Assembly (NCBI RefSeq): GCF_002934455.1
Contig: NZ_PTIR01000023.1
Span: forward strand, 1 to 64,000
Reading direction: 5' to 3'
Source of the DNA: Trinickia symbiotica
GTDB taxonomy: Bacteria; Pseudomonadota; Gammaproteobacteria; Burkholderiales; Burkholderiaceae
Length of the DNA stretch: 64,000 nt
Positions 44,256 to 54,550 of the stretch are shown here, one piece after another. The first letter of the stretch is position 1. The number at the start of each line of letters is the position of its first letter. A model generated the notes under the pieces. That model was given only the letters and a program-made list of their open reading frames with translations. It had not been told where the DNA came from and did no database searches. The position numbers and the translations under genes are program-made.

Positions 44256-46469
44256 CTATTTGGGCCAGCCAAGCGCTTCCGACGACTCGTCTTGCGACCG
44301 GCCGCGTTCGCCGAATCCCGCCAGAAGCCCACTCGCCCGCTGCACTTTCGCGGTCACGGCCTGCTCGAGGACGGTCTTCCCTTCGGGCATGGCCAAAGTG
44401 AGAAATGCCCGCGCCCTCGTCACACCCGTATAGACGAGCTCGCGCGTCAGAATCGGGCTATACGTGTCCGGCAAGACCAGTGCCGCATGCTCGAATTCGG
44501 AGCCCTGAGACTTATGCACGGTCAGCGCAAACACCGTTTCGACCGCCTGGAGCCGGCTCGGCAAGACCCATTTGATGCCGCCCAAGCCATCGGCGGACGG
44601 AAACGCGACACGCAATGCCCGCACTCCGTCCTTGCCGCCGGGCACCGGGAGCGCGATCCCGATGTCGCCATTCATCAGCCCGAGCTCGTAGTCGTTGCGG
44701 GTCACGAGCACCGGCCGCCCCGGATACCATTCGCTGCGCGCGTCGATCAGACCTTCTTCGTGCAGAAGGCGCGCGATTCGCTTGTTCAGCCCCTCGACGC
44801 CCCACGGGCCGCGGCGCACCGCGCAGAGCAATTGAAACGCGCCGTGCGCTTTCAGCACTTGCGCGGCCCATGCGGCAAACGCTTCCGGCGTGGCATCTGC
44901 TTCGGGCTTGCAGCGCGCCATCGTCTCCAGATAGTGGCGGTAGCCTTGCCGCGCCGCTACCGCCGCTCCCGCCGCATCGCAGGAAGCAGGATCGGCGGCA
45001 CCCCGCCCATCGACCACGAGCGATCTGAACGACGCATCTTCAGTCGCCGAACAGCTCAGCAACGCGACGTCGGCGCGCCGCTCACTCAACACTCGCATGA
45101 CACCCGCGGCATCGCCTTCATTGATGCACAGCGCCAACTCGCCGATGCCGCTATCGGACGAGAATCGATGGCTCTCGCGCAGCATGGCGATCGCCTGATC
45201 GAGCGTCGTGCCATGGTCGTCGCGCATCGAGTCGTCGATTCGCTCACCGGTCGCCGCCTGCAGCCAGTCGATCGTCTCGGACGTGTAATGTCCTTTGGCG
45301 GCGCGGCCGCAAAGCTCGCCGAGCACGGCGCCCGCTTCCACCGAGGCGAGCTGATCCTTGTCGCCGAGCAGAATCAGTCTTGCCGATTCGGGCAACGCGT
45401 CCAGAACGGCCGCCATCATTTCGAGATCGACCATCGATGCTTCGTCGATGACGAGCACGTCGACCGGCAGCGGATTGGCTGCGTCATGACGGAAACGCCG
45501 GCTGTCAGGACGCGTGCCGAGCACGCGGTGCAGCGTGCTGACAGCCGTCGGGATCGACTCCCGCACCGCCACGCCGTCCGCGAAGCCGTCTAGCGGCAGG
45601 CGCGCCACCGTACCCGCGATCGATTCGTTGAGTCGCGCAGCCGCCTTGCCGGTCGGCGCCGCGAGCTTGATTCTGAGCGGTCGGGCACGCCGAGCCGTGT
45701 TTGCGCCAGCTGCATCATTCGTCAATGCGATCGCTTGCAATAACGCAAGCAGGCGAACGACCGTCGTCGTCTTGCCCGTGCCCGGGCCGCCCGTGACGAT
45801 GCTGAACGCACTGCGCGCCGCCAGCGCACAGGCCAGCTTCTGCCAGTTCGCGCCGGGCGTCGTGGCTTTCCGCGCAGGAAACAGCATGTCGAGTGCAGCC
45901 CGCACCGCATCGGTATTCAACAGCACCGCCTGCTCTCTCGACGCATGCAATCGTCGTTCGATGCCGGCCCGCACGTCTTGTTCGTATTGCCAATAGCGAC
46001 GCAGGTACAGGCGCGTGCCAACCAGCACGAGCGGCGTGTTGCCTGCACCCGGGCTCACGAGTATCCGCTCGTCGAGCGCCGCCAGCCACCCGGCGAGCGT
46101 GACGCCGCCCAGCAGATCGGCGGGCGCGCAGGCTGGCGCGTCGGCCAACCACTCGGGAGGTCCGTCCGGCGGCAGCGACAACGCGAACGCCGGGTCGTCG
46201 AGCGTCGCGCGCAGATCCAGGCAGGCATGGCCGCGGCCGAGTTGGTGGCTGGCAAGCGCCGCCGCAAGGATCAGCAGCGGCGGCGCCTCCCGCACTTCGC
46301 GCGACAGAAAGCGCGCGAATGCCGCATCGAGCGCACGCAGCCAGCCTCGCTCGACCCAATCGTCGAGCATGGCGAGCATCCGTCGCGCATCCGCGCGCGC
46401 GTCGTCGCGGGCTCGGTGCGTCGTAGTGTCCTCGGCCGCTTCAATAGGATGAGTGACTGGAGTCGTCAT
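44256..46469 (-). CDS. recD: Exodeoxyribonuclease V alpha subunit RecD
   Basis: A 737-residue 5'-3' DNA helicase of the RecBCD complex. Walker A GGPGTGKTTTVVRLL lies near residue 228, Walker B as VLVIDEASMVD near 340, and the C-terminal SF1 motif ALTVHKSQGSEFEHA near 648. ATG 46469 overlaps the recB stop (ATGA), so translation is coupled. The family length is somewhat greater than in E. coli (608), as usual in Burkholderiales. Confidence 0.95.
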   Translation of the reverse strand: MTTPVTHPIEAAEDTTTHRARDDARADARRMLAMLDDWVERGWLRALDAAFARFLSREVREAPPLLILAAALASHQLGRGHACLDLRATLDDPAFALSLPPDGPPEWLADAPACAPADLLGGVTLAGWLAALDERILVSPGAGNTPLVLVGTRLYLRRYWQYEQDVRAGIERRLHASREQAVLLNTDAVRAALDMLFPARKATTPGANWQKLACALAARSAFSIVTGGPGTGKTTTVVRLLALLQAIALTNDAAGANTARRARPLRIKLAAPTGKAAARLNESIAGTVARLPLDGFADGVAVRESIPTAVSTLHRVLGTRPDSRRFRHDAANPLPVDVLVIDEASMVDLEMMAAVLDALPESARLILLGDKDQLASVEAGAVLGELCGRAAKGHYTSETIDWLQAATGERIDDSMRDDHGTTLDQAIAMLRESHRFSSDSGIGELALCINEGDAAGVMRVLSERRADVALLSCSATEDASFRSLVVDGRGAADPASCDAAGAAVAARQGYRHYLETMARCKPEADATPEAFAAWAAQVLKAHGAFQLLCAVRRGPWGVEGLNKRIARLLHEEGLIDARSEWYPGRPVLVTRNDYELGLMNGDIGIALPVPGGKDGVRALRVAFPSADGLGGIKWVLPSRLQAVETVFALTVHKSQGSEFEHAALVLPDTYSPILTRELVYTGVTRARAFLTLAMPEGKTVLEQAVTAKVQRASGLLAGFGERGRSQDESSEALGWPK

Positions 46470-49400
46470 GCGATGTCCCCCGCCCATTCTTCTTCGCTCA
46501 CGCGATGCGCGAAGAGCGCATCGAGTCGCTCTATCAGCGCGCGCGGCGGATGATCGATGTGAAGACCCTGGCTCGGCGCGTGGCTGCCGCGCAGGAACAA
46601 ATACACCGCGCCGCCGACATGGCGATCGTAGTCATAATCCGGCAGACGCGCCTTCAGCAGCCGATGAAGGGCGAAGAGGTACAGCACGTACTGCAGCTCG
46701 TAGCGCGAATGCAGGATCTGGGCGCGCATTCTCGCCGGCGTATACGCCGCATCGTCCGGCCCAAGCCAGTTCGATTTGTAGTCCGCGACGTAGTAGCGGC
46801 CCTCATGTTCGAACACGAGGTCGATGAAGCCTTTGAGCATGCCGTTGAGCCGCGCCGGCTCGAGCGCGGGGCGCGCCGCGCCGTCGAGCGTCATCTCGCA
46901 GACGATGCGGTCAAGCACTTGCGCATCGACCGCATGCGCGCCTAACCAAAACTCCATCTCGGGCAGATACGACTTCATTGCGCGCAGCGTAACGGCCCGC
47001 ATCGGCTCGCCGCCGCGGGCCGGCAAGTGCAACGGCTCGTGCAAAAGGCGCAGCAGCCAAGCGGTCAGCGGCTCGATCCAGCGCGCCCAACCGCGCAGAC
47101 TGCAGCGGCGCGCGACCGTATCGCGCAGCACGTCGGGGCGCTTGGCCACTTCCTCGAATCCTTCGGTCGCCGCCCATTCCATCAACTCGTGAAGGAAGCT
47201 GCCGGCGTCGGCTCCGCGCGGAAAATCGTGGAGCGCCCCGTCTGGCTGCTCCGACGTGCGGGTCGCGGCGCCCGTCGGCGGCCAGTTCACATCCGGCTCG
47301 TCGGGCACCTCGGCTTCGGAGAGCTCCTGGAAAACGTCCTGTCCACGCGTGTCGGGCGCGGCATGCGCGTCACCCGATTCGTCCGCGTTAGACGGTCCAT
47401 GCGAATGAGCGCCCATGCCGCCGATCACTCCGTCAACCTTGCGCAGGCTCGAATAGCTGGCGATCCACCAGCGCTCGCTCACGGCCTGCCGCAACGTCCG
47501 CGCGGCGCCTCGCCTGACTTGCGATCCGCGCAATGTGAAGGGCTCGTCGCTCGGAGTCGCGGCTTGTCCGACGCTGATCTGCGCGCATCCTTCGGCAAGC
47601 CGCTCGAGCAGCTCGCCGAGCGCATGCGGCGCAATCGGCTTGCCGCCGTCGAGCAAATAGCCGAGCGCGCTCGACTCGACGCATTGGATCGGCGCCATGC
47701 CGATCCATGTCGCGTAGCGAGCGCGCGTGAGCGCCACGTAGAGCTTGCGCAGATCTTCGCCGAGCCGCTCGCGATCGACTTGCGGCAAGACGGACGCATC
47801 ACCGACCGTCACATGAAGCCCACCGGTCTCGTCGTGCCACTTCAGCGGCATATCGGACGGCAATGTTCGCCGAAAATTGCACGCGAATGGTAGGAACACC
47901 AGCGGGTACTCGAGCCCCTTCGACTTGTGAACCGTCACGACCTGCACGAGGCCCGCGTCGCTTTCGAGCCTCAGCTGCCGCGCGTCGCCGACTGCGCCGC
48001 CCGCGTCGTCCGCAATCTCCTCGTCGAGGTAGCGAATCAGCGCGTGCTCGCCGTCGAGCTGCGTGCTTGCCTGCTGCAGCAGCTCGGCCAGATGAAGCAG
48101 ATTGGTGAGCACGCGCTCGCCGTTCGCCGACGCGCCGCTCGCTTGCCCGATCAGTCTTCGCGGCACCTGAAAATCGTTGAGCAGCCGGCGCAGCATCGGC
48201 AGCACGCCCTTGCTGCGCCAGCAATCGCGGTAACCGCGAAACTGCAGCACGCGCGATTCCCACTCGATTTCATCGTGCGTGAGGGCATCGAGCGCGGCCC
48301 AATCGAGCCCGAGTGTCGCCGTCGCGAGCGCGGCGCGAAGGAGCCGTCCGTCATCGGGCTCGGCGCAGGCCGCGAGCCAATGACGCAGTTCGGCTGCCTG
48401 CTCGGTCTGAAAGACGGAGTCCCTGTCGGACAGGTAGACGCTGCGCACGCCGCGCTCGGCGAGCGCGGCGCGAATCGTGCGCGCCTCCTCACCGTTGTTG
48501 ACGAGTACAGCCATGTGGGCGGGCTCGAGCGGCGCCATCCGCTCGGGGCCGACGAACCCCGCTTCGCCTCGCTGGCCCAGGTTCAGCAGACGAACCATCT
48601 CCGTCGCGCAACTGGCCGCCATCGCGCGCAGATAAGCCTCTTTGCCGAGCGGCTTGCCATCCTCGGCGGGCGGCAGCCACCATGCGGTCAGCGCCGGCAA
48701 GTCATGTCCGTTCTCGCGAAGCTTGTCGGGACGGCCTTGCGCGTCGGCGGCGACGAACGGCAACGGGTTGTCTCCATCCGCTGCGTTGCGGAACAGAAAC
48801 GCACCCTGCCCTTCCGCCCGCGCCTCCGCCGCCGCGAAGCAGCGGTTGACGGCCGCCACCATCGCGGCCGTCGAGCGGAAGTTCTTCTTCAGCGTGAAGA
48901 GACGCCCCGCGCAGGCACGGCGCGCCGTCAGGTATGTGTAGATGTCCGCGCCGCGAAACGCGTAGATCGCCTGCTTCGGATCGCCGATCAGGATGATGGC
49001 CGTGTCTGCGTCGTTCTCGGCAATTCGATAGACCGAGTCGAATATGTCGTACTGGACCGGGTCCGTGTCCTGAAACTCGTCGATGAGCGCCACCGGGTAT
49101 TGCCGGCGAATGATCTCGGCGAGGCGCGCACCGTTCGGTGCGCGCAGCGCATCGCGAAGGCGTGTCAGCAGGTCGTCGAAGCCCATCTGCGACCGTTTCT
49201 TCTCCTCGGCCGCGAAGCGCTCGGCAACCCAGCGAGCCGCGTGGCAAAGCAGTTCTCGATAGGCCGTCGGCTGCGCCGCCAGCGCGGCGGGGAGCCCCTG
49301 CATCGCGTCGAGCGCCGGGTGACACGGCGGATCGCCGGCCTTCCAGATCTCGGCGAGCCCGTCTCGTGTCAAGCGCGTCCAGACGGCCGCATCGTCGGCG

Positions 49401-50308
49401 AACGCCGGCTTGATCATGTCCGGATCGGCGGCCCATGCGCGCATTTTGTCGAGCCAGTTCTGGCAGTTCGTCCGATTCAGGCGCTGCGCGTTGAATAGCT
49501 TCTTCTCGCGCGCATCGTCGAGGATCGCTTGCAGTTCATCGGCCCATATCGTCCAGTTTTCCTTGAGGCATGCCAGATGCGCGTGAAGCCTTTCACGCGC
49601 GTCGCGCAGCGCGTGTTCCGGCGCGGGCGCTTCGGGCAGAAGGTGTGCGTGCGCAATGAGACCGCCAATCATCGACTGCAATGCGTGCGGACTGGCGAAC
49701 CATCGACGCACGTCGCCCGCCGACTGCGCATCGAGCGGCGCGAGGAAGATGCGCCAGTAATCGCGCACAACCTCCGCGCGCAACGCGCTTTGATCCGTTT
49801 CGAGCGTCTGCGAGAACAGGCTGTCGCTATCGAACGCATGCTCGCTCAACATCCGATTGCACCATCCGTGGATCGTCGAGACGGCTGCTTCATCCATCCA
49901 TTCCGCGGCCAGTTCCAGCCGGTGCGCGCAGGCGGGCCACTCATCGGGTGAATAGTCGGCGCGCAACGCGTGCAGCAGGTCGTCGCCCGCCGGACCGGCA
50001 ACGTCAGCAGGATCCGCGCGGAAGTACGCGGCGGCCTCGACGAGACGCGCGCGGATCCGCTCGCGTAGTTCTTTCGTCGCCGCATCGGTAAACGTCACGA
50101 CGAGGATTTCCGGAGGCGTCAATGCCTGCGTGCGCTGCTGCGGATCGCCATGACCCAAGACGAGTCGCACATAAAGCATCGCAATCGTGAACGTCTTGCC
50201 GGTGCCCGCGCTCGCTTCGATAAGACTGCTGCCGCGCAACGGAAAGCGTAGCGGGTCCAACACCACGGCAGCCGACCCAATCGGATCACTCACGGGTGCA
50301 TCGTTCAT
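46466..50308 (-). CDS. recB: Exodeoxyribonuclease V beta subunit RecB
   Basis: A 1280-residue helicase-nuclease that unwinds 3'-5' and loads RecA after Chi. Walker A IEASAGTGKTFTIAML is near residue 31, the Walker B/UvrD motif VALIDEFQDTDPVQYD near 409, and the C-terminal nuclease motif with GFIDLVFEHEG and VADYKSNW near 1160-1185 has the metal-binding Asp and Lys. ATG 50308 is preferred over a TTG one codon earlier. Three bases separate it from recC. Confidence 0.96.
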   Translation of the reverse strand: MNDAPVSDPIGSAAVVLDPLRFPLRGSSLIEASAGTGKTFTIAMLYVRLVLGHGDPQQRTQALTPPEILVVTFTDAATKELRERIRARLVEAAAYFRADPADVAGPAGDDLLHALRADYSPDEWPACAHRLELAAEWMDEAAVSTIHGWCNRMLSEHAFDSDSLFSQTLETDQSALRAEVVRDYWRIFLAPLDAQSAGDVRRWFASPHALQSMIGGLIAHAHLLPEAPAPEHALRDARERLHAHLACLKENWTIWADELQAILDDAREKKLFNAQRLNRTNCQNWLDKMRAWAADPDMIKPAFADDAAVWTRLTRDGLAEIWKAGDPPCHPALDAMQGLPAALAAQPTAYRELLCHAARWVAERFAAEEKKRSQMGFDDLLTRLRDALRAPNGARLAEIIRRQYPVALIDEFQDTDPVQYDIFDSVYRIAENDADTAIILIGDPKQAIYAFRGADIYTYLTARRACAGRLFTLKKNFRSTAAMVAAVNRCFAAAEARAEGQGAFLFRNAADGDNPLPFVAADAQGRPDKLRENGHDLPALTAWWLPPAEDGKPLGKEAYLRAMAASCATEMVRLLNLGQRGEAGFVGPERMAPLEPAHMAVLVNNGEEARTIRAALAERGVRSVYLSDRDSVFQTEQAAELRHWLAACAEPDDGRLLRAALATATLGLDWAALDALTHDEIEWESRVLQFRGYRDCWRSKGVLPMLRRLLNDFQVPRRLIGQASGASANGERVLTNLLHLAELLQQASTQLDGEHALIRYLDEEIADDAGGAVGDARQLRLESDAGLVQVVTVHKSKGLEYPLVFLPFACNFRRTLPSDMPLKWHDETGGLHVTVGDASVLPQVDRERLGEDLRKLYVALTRARYATWIGMAPIQCVESSALGYLLDGGKPIAPHALGELLERLAEGCAQISVGQAATPSDEPFTLRGSQVRRGAARTLRQAVSERWWIASYSSLRKVDGVIGGMGAHSHGPSNADESGDAHAAPDTRGQDVFQELSEAEVPDEPDVNWPPTGAATRTSEQPDGALHDFPRGADAGSFLHELMEWAATEGFEEVAKRPDVLRDTVARRCSLRGWARWIEPLTAWLLRLLHEPLHLPARGGEPMRAVTLRAMKSYLPEMEFWLGAHAVDAQVLDRIVCEMTLDGAARPALEPARLNGMLKGFIDLVFEHEGRYYVADYKSNWLGPDDAAYTPARMRAQILHSRYELQYVLYLFALHRLLKARLPDYDYDRHVGGAVYLFLRGSHAPSQGLHIDHPPRALIERLDALFAHRVSEEEWAGDIA

Positions 50309-50311
50309 CAA

Positions 50312-53300
50312 TTAGGACTCCCCACCGTTTTTGGCATCGTTCTTCCCCCTTGCCGTCGCGGGAATTGCAAGATGGAGCGGCTGCAGCAACTCGACGGCCA
50401 GCGCCTCGAACTCGCCGCCCGCGGCGAGTGCGTCGAAATCGGGGTACACGCGGCACAAGTAAGCGTTCATATCGCGCTCGCCCGGTTGCCACGACGTGCC
50501 TTCATAGGCCGCGCGCGCAGCGTCGCGCGCTTGCGTTTCGTCGGCGTCCGGCGAACCCTCGCGCGCGCCGTTGCCGTCGCCGTTGCGCCGCTTCCCGAGC
50601 CATGCGAACGCCGTGTTGACCGCGAGCGGCAACGGCCTGCGCATACCCTCGTCCCACGCGCGCAGCAATGCGAGCAGATGCGCGCGCGCTTCATCCGGTG
50701 CCACGGGCGCGAGCTCGATGCCGCCTACCTTACTGATCACCACCGTCGTAAGCGGGCCCGCCGCGAGCTGTGCGGCCAAGTGCGGGACCCAGAATGCGAT
50801 GACTCTATCGCGGCGATACTTGTTGTCCTTGACGAGCGTGCTCGCATCGAGAATGACGTGGCCCAGTCCGCCGTCCGGGCTGCCGCGTAGACCGCCGATC
50901 CAGTCTTCGATCGAGCGCGCGCGGTCATCGAGCATCGCCTCGACACGCAGTTCGAATTGCTCTTCGAGCGCCTCGGGCCAACGTGCGAGCGCGGCCTGAT
51001 AGCGCGCGAAGAGGTCCGGCATCGGCGCAAGCAGTTCCTCGCCGACGAGCTCGCCGAAACCGCCTTTCGCCAGATCGCCGCTGCGGTACATGCGCTCGAG
51101 ACGCGCAAGCGCAGTCGGCATCAACTCTTCGTCGCCGCGCTCGAGCGCCGCGGTCTGCGCGCGGATCAACTCATTTTGAAGTTGCCACGTTTCGAGCCCA
51201 TCGAGGGCGAACGGTTCGTCGTTCTCGCTGGCCGTCGCATCGGCCTCGAAGGCCACGCGCAGCCGTTGGCGGAAGAAACACTTGACCGGATCCTTCAAGA
51301 AGGCGGCCAGCTCGCGAACCGACAACGGCTCTTCGCGTTCGATGGGCGGCAACTTCGTCACGGCGCGGCGGGTTGCGTCGTCCGCCTGTTCTACTTGATT
51401 CCATTCGCTCGCGAAAGTGAACAGCTTCGAGGCGTGCGGATCGGCGGGAAAATAGTCGGCGCTGAAGGGCTGCAGCCGGTGCACGATCGTCAGTTCGTCG
51501 ATAAGCGCGTCGGGCTTGCCGCTCTCGTCGCCCGCCAGGCGCCAGCCGGCCGACAGATGCTCGCGCAGCTGCCCCACCAGCACCGATGGCGGGCGCGGCG
51601 TGTTGTCGGTCACGCTGCGCCCGACCCATGACACATGCAGATGCTCACGTGCCGAGAGCAGCGCTTCGAGGAACAAATAACGATCGTCCTCACGGCGCGA
51701 CCGATCGCCAGGCCGATAGCTCTGCCGCATCAGATCGAAGTCGAGCGGCGTCCGCGTGCGCGGGAAGTCGCCGTCGTTCATGCCGAGCAGACATACGCGG
51801 CGAAACGGAATCGCGCGCATCGGCATCAGCGTCGCGAACGTGACCGCGCCCGCGAAGAATCGCTGCGACAGGCCGCCTCCTTGGAATTGCGACAGCCAAT
51901 AGTCCGCCACGATCGATAGCGGAAGCTCCTCGGTCAGCGCGGCGTCGTCACACTCGTCTCGCCATGCTTCGAGCGCGGCATCGAGACGGTCGAGGGTGTA
52001 GGCATCGTCGCTATCGGAGGGCGCGAAGAATGCGCCCTTGATCTTGCGCAGGCGCCTGCACCACTCATCGACGGTGGCCGGCTCGCGCAACGTGCGCCAT
52101 GTCTCGTCGAGCGCCTCGATGAGGCGCGTCAACGGTCCGAGGAGCGCCGCGTCGAGCCCGCCGATTTCGGCATACGGCTCGATGTCGGACCACGCGTCCG
52201 ACTTGTCGCCCACCGCGTAGCCGAGCAGCATTCGGCGCAGGCCAAAGGCCCACGTATTCGGCGCATCGTCGTCGCCCGCCTTCGGCAAACCGAGGCTCGC
52301 GCGTTGCTCGCCGTGCAGGCCCCAGCGAATGTTCGCGCCGCCGATCCCATGGTGCAGCGTCGGCACGTCGTCGGCCGCGATGCCGAAGCGCTCTCGCAGC
52401 GCGGGCACTTCGAGCAGGTCGAGCACATCGCTGACGGTCGTTCTCGATTGCGGCAGCGCAAGCAGCGTCTCGAGCGCGCCGAGCAGCGGGTCGAAGTCGC
52501 GTTGGCCCCGATCGGCGACGCTGAACGGGATGTGGCGCGAATCGCCCGCATCGAGCGAGCCGAACACGGCCTGCACGTGCGGCGCATAGGCCTCGATGTC
52601 GGGCACCATGACGATCACGTCGCGCGGGCGCAGCGTCGCATCGGCCGCAAATGCGGCGAGCAGTTGGTCGTGCAGGATCTCGACCTCGCGCTGCGGGCTG
52701 TGCGCGATATGAAAGCGAATCGATTGATCCGCGCGTGGGTCCACCGCCGGCCAGCGCTCGCCCGTTTCCGCGAGCGGCCGCAGATCGCGAATATCGTCCT
52801 GCAACTGTTGCAGCATCGTGGCGGTGCCGTCGCTCTCGAACAGATCGATACGCTGACCGATGCTCGCGAAGCGCGACGCATACGTGTTGCGGTCGGCGTC
52901 GCTGTCGAATTCGTCGAGCAAGCCGATGAAGTCGCGCCCCTGCTTGCCCCAGGCCGCGAGCAGCGGATGGGCGTAGAGGTGAAGCTCCGCCTCGTCGATC
53001 ATCGCAGGCGCGCCTTGACGACGGCGCTGGCGCGAGCGCTGCGCACGCAACAGATCCTGGTCGGCGACGATGTCGGCCCAATAGTGCGCGCACGGGTTGT
53101 GCACGCACATCAGCACCTGCGTGAAGCTTGCCAGCGCGGCGAGCACTTCGAGCGATTGCCGAGGCAGGCTCGAGATTCCGAAAACGATGACGCGCGGCGG
53201 GAGCCCACGCGGCCGCTCACCGTCGCCCATGGCGGCGACACGTCGCAGAAATGCGTCGTGCACCGCCGCGCGGCCGGCCTTCGCCGCGTCGATGCCGTCC

Positions 53301-53920
53301 GGGCGGTGCGCGCGGACATCGTCGAGCAGCGCGCGCCACAACGCCGCCTGCCAGCGATGCTCGTCGGGCAGCGGCGTGCGCGCGTCGCGGGCATCGATCA
53401 GCACGTCGTCGTGCGCGGCCCATCTCGCGAGCCAATCCGCGCGATACAGCTGGTATTGGTCGAACAGTTCAGCCACACGTTGGGCGAGCTGGAACCGCTT
53501 ACGCTGATCGTCGTCGTGCGCCATGAAGCGCTTGAGCGGGCCGTATTCCGGCAGCTCGAGCAGCGCCGGCAAGAGACGCGTCAACCGCCATACGAGCCGC
53601 GACTTGTCGAATGGCGAGACAGCCGGCACCGCGTCGGCGCCGAGCACCGCGCGGTAGACCTGCCAGAGAAACCGTGCGGGCAGCGACAAATCGAGCGCGG
53701 CGGAAATCCCGCAGCCGCCCTCTTCGGCATCGGCCGCGAACGCTAGCTTCAGCCACTGAGCGATCCCGTTGCTCTGCACGAGGATGACTTCGTTTTCCAA
53801 CGGCGCCAGCGGGTACTGCTTGATCCATTCGATCATCAGCTCGCGCAGTCGCTCGGGCCGGTTGCCATGCACCAGCATCAGCCCGGCGGGAAGCGTTTGT
53901 GAGGTCAAACGGGACTCCAT
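50312..53920 (-). CDS. recC: Exodeoxyribonuclease V gamma subunit RecC
   Basis: A 1202-residue Chi-recognition subunit. The start of the family, with GLMLVHGNRPERLRELMIEW near residues 14-33, fixes ATG 53920; a longer open frame to 54016 is not used. Further blocks are IVMVPDIEAYAPHVQAVFG (near 440) and RRVCLLGMNDGDFPRTR (near 710). It is the first gene of the recCBD operon, with recB three bases downstream and recD overlapping recB. Confidence 0.95.
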   Translation of the reverse strand: MESRLTSQTLPAGLMLVHGNRPERLRELMIEWIKQYPLAPLENEVILVQSNGIAQWLKLAFAADAEEGGCGISAALDLSLPARFLWQVYRAVLGADAVPAVSPFDKSRLVWRLTRLLPALLELPEYGPLKRFMAHDDDQRKRFQLAQRVAELFDQYQLYRADWLARWAAHDDVLIDARDARTPLPDEHRWQAALWRALLDDVRAHRPDGIDAAKAGRAAVHDAFLRRVAAMGDGERPRGLPPRVIVFGISSLPRQSLEVLAALASFTQVLMCVHNPCAHYWADIVADQDLLRAQRSRQRRRQGAPAMIDEAELHLYAHPLLAAWGKQGRDFIGLLDEFDSDADRNTYASRFASIGQRIDLFESDGTATMLQQLQDDIRDLRPLAETGERWPAVDPRADQSIRFHIAHSPQREVEILHDQLLAAFAADATLRPRDVIVMVPDIEAYAPHVQAVFGSLDAGDSRHIPFSVADRGQRDFDPLLGALETLLALPQSRTTVSDVLDLLEVPALRERFGIAADDVPTLHHGIGGANIRWGLHGEQRASLGLPKAGDDDAPNTWAFGLRRMLLGYAVGDKSDAWSDIEPYAEIGGLDAALLGPLTRLIEALDETWRTLREPATVDEWCRRLRKIKGAFFAPSDSDDAYTLDRLDAALEAWRDECDDAALTEELPLSIVADYWLSQFQGGGLSQRFFAGAVTFATLMPMRAIPFRRVCLLGMNDGDFPRTRTPLDFDLMRQSYRPGDRSRREDDRYLFLEALLSAREHLHVSWVGRSVTDNTPRPPSVLVGQLREHLSAGWRLAGDESGKPDALIDELTIVHRLQPFSADYFPADPHASKLFTFASEWNQVEQADDATRRAVTKLPPIEREEPLSVRELAAFLKDPVKCFFRQRLRVAFEADATASENDEPFALDGLETWQLQNELIRAQTAALERGDEELMPTALARLERMYRSGDLAKGGFGELVGEELLAPMPDLFARYQAALARWPEALEEQFELRVEAMLDDRARSIEDWIGGLRGSPDGGLGHVILDASTLVKDNKYRRDRVIAFWVPHLAAQLAAGPLTTVVISKVGGIELAPVAPDEARAHLLALLRAWDEGMRRPLPLAVNTAFAWLGKRRNGDGNGAREGSPDADETQARDAARAAYEGTSWQPGERDMNAYLCRVYPDFDALAAGGEFEALAVELLQPLHLAIPATARGKNDAKNGGES

Positions 53921-54227
53921 TAACGTGCTTGTGAATCCGGTCAGCGACGGCCCGTCGCAGAGACCGAGGGTAGTTTCGAAGAGATCGGCTCCGGACCGCG
54001 GCGAGCCGGCATACATATTAAGGCAGCATTGGACTCAAGGTCGTTCGGGAAAATCGGGGCACGGCAGCGCGCTTTCGGGACGCGATGCAGGAACTGACAT
54101 CGTGCTCGGAAACCACCGCAAGAAATGCTAACCTCACAGGTCAATGAAGTCTCAGTCTTCAACGTGAATGGGCATCACTTTCGCCAACAAGGCGCTGTTG
54201 TGCGAGCAACTCAACGAAGAGAAGCCG

Positions 54228-54503
54228 ATGGTCAAGACGCATGGGAACGAATTTCGGCCTGACTACGCCGTCGCGCCAGGCGAAGTGCTTGGCGAAGAAC
54301 TGGAAGTACGCGGGATGACTCAGCAAGAGCTCGCAAAGCGGACGGGTCTGAGTCCGAACTACATTGTCTCGGTCGTCCAAGCGAAGTCGTCGATTACACC
54401 TGAAACCGCCCTCAAGTTCGAGAGGACGCTGGGCATGCCCGCTGACTATTGGTTAAACCTAGAAAGTGAATACCAGCAAGCGTTGCCGTGGGATTATGAA
54501 TGA
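54228..54503 (+). CDS. Orphan HigA/XRE-type antitoxin-like regulator
   Basis: A 91-residue helix-turn-helix protein: the lead FRPDYAVAPGEVLGEELEVRG, the HTH MTQQELAKRTGLSPNYIVSVVQ (about residues 30-51) and the family block ITPETALKFERTLGMPADYWLN. This matches HigA antitoxins and the N-terminal part of XRE-ImmA/IrrE proteins. No HigB toxin lies upstream, and no protease domain follows. ATG 54228 has a purine-rich site; 54168 would add 20 residues without a ribosome-binding site. It may be an orphan regulator or the remnant of a larger system. Confidence 0.82.
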   Translation: MVKTHGNEFRPDYAVAPGEVLGEELEVRGMTQQELAKRTGLSPNYIVSVVQAKSSITPETALKFERTLGMPADYWLNLESEYQQALPWDYE

Positions 54504-54507
54504 GAAA

Positions 54508-54529
54508 GGCGCGCAGTCATCCGCGCGCC
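54508..54529 (+). terminator. Hairpin after the HigA-like gene
   Basis: GGCGCGC-eight bases-GCGCGCC directly after the stop codon, without a T run. It may end the transcript or separate it from the convergent oxidoreductase gene. Confidence 0.5.
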
Positions 54530-54550
54530 AGGATCTTACGAGTTCCGCCC

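Noticed and set aside
54017-54227. HigB toxin upstream of the HigA-like gene
   Set aside because: No frame with a ribosome-binding site or RelE/HigB-like composition exists between recC and the antitoxin.
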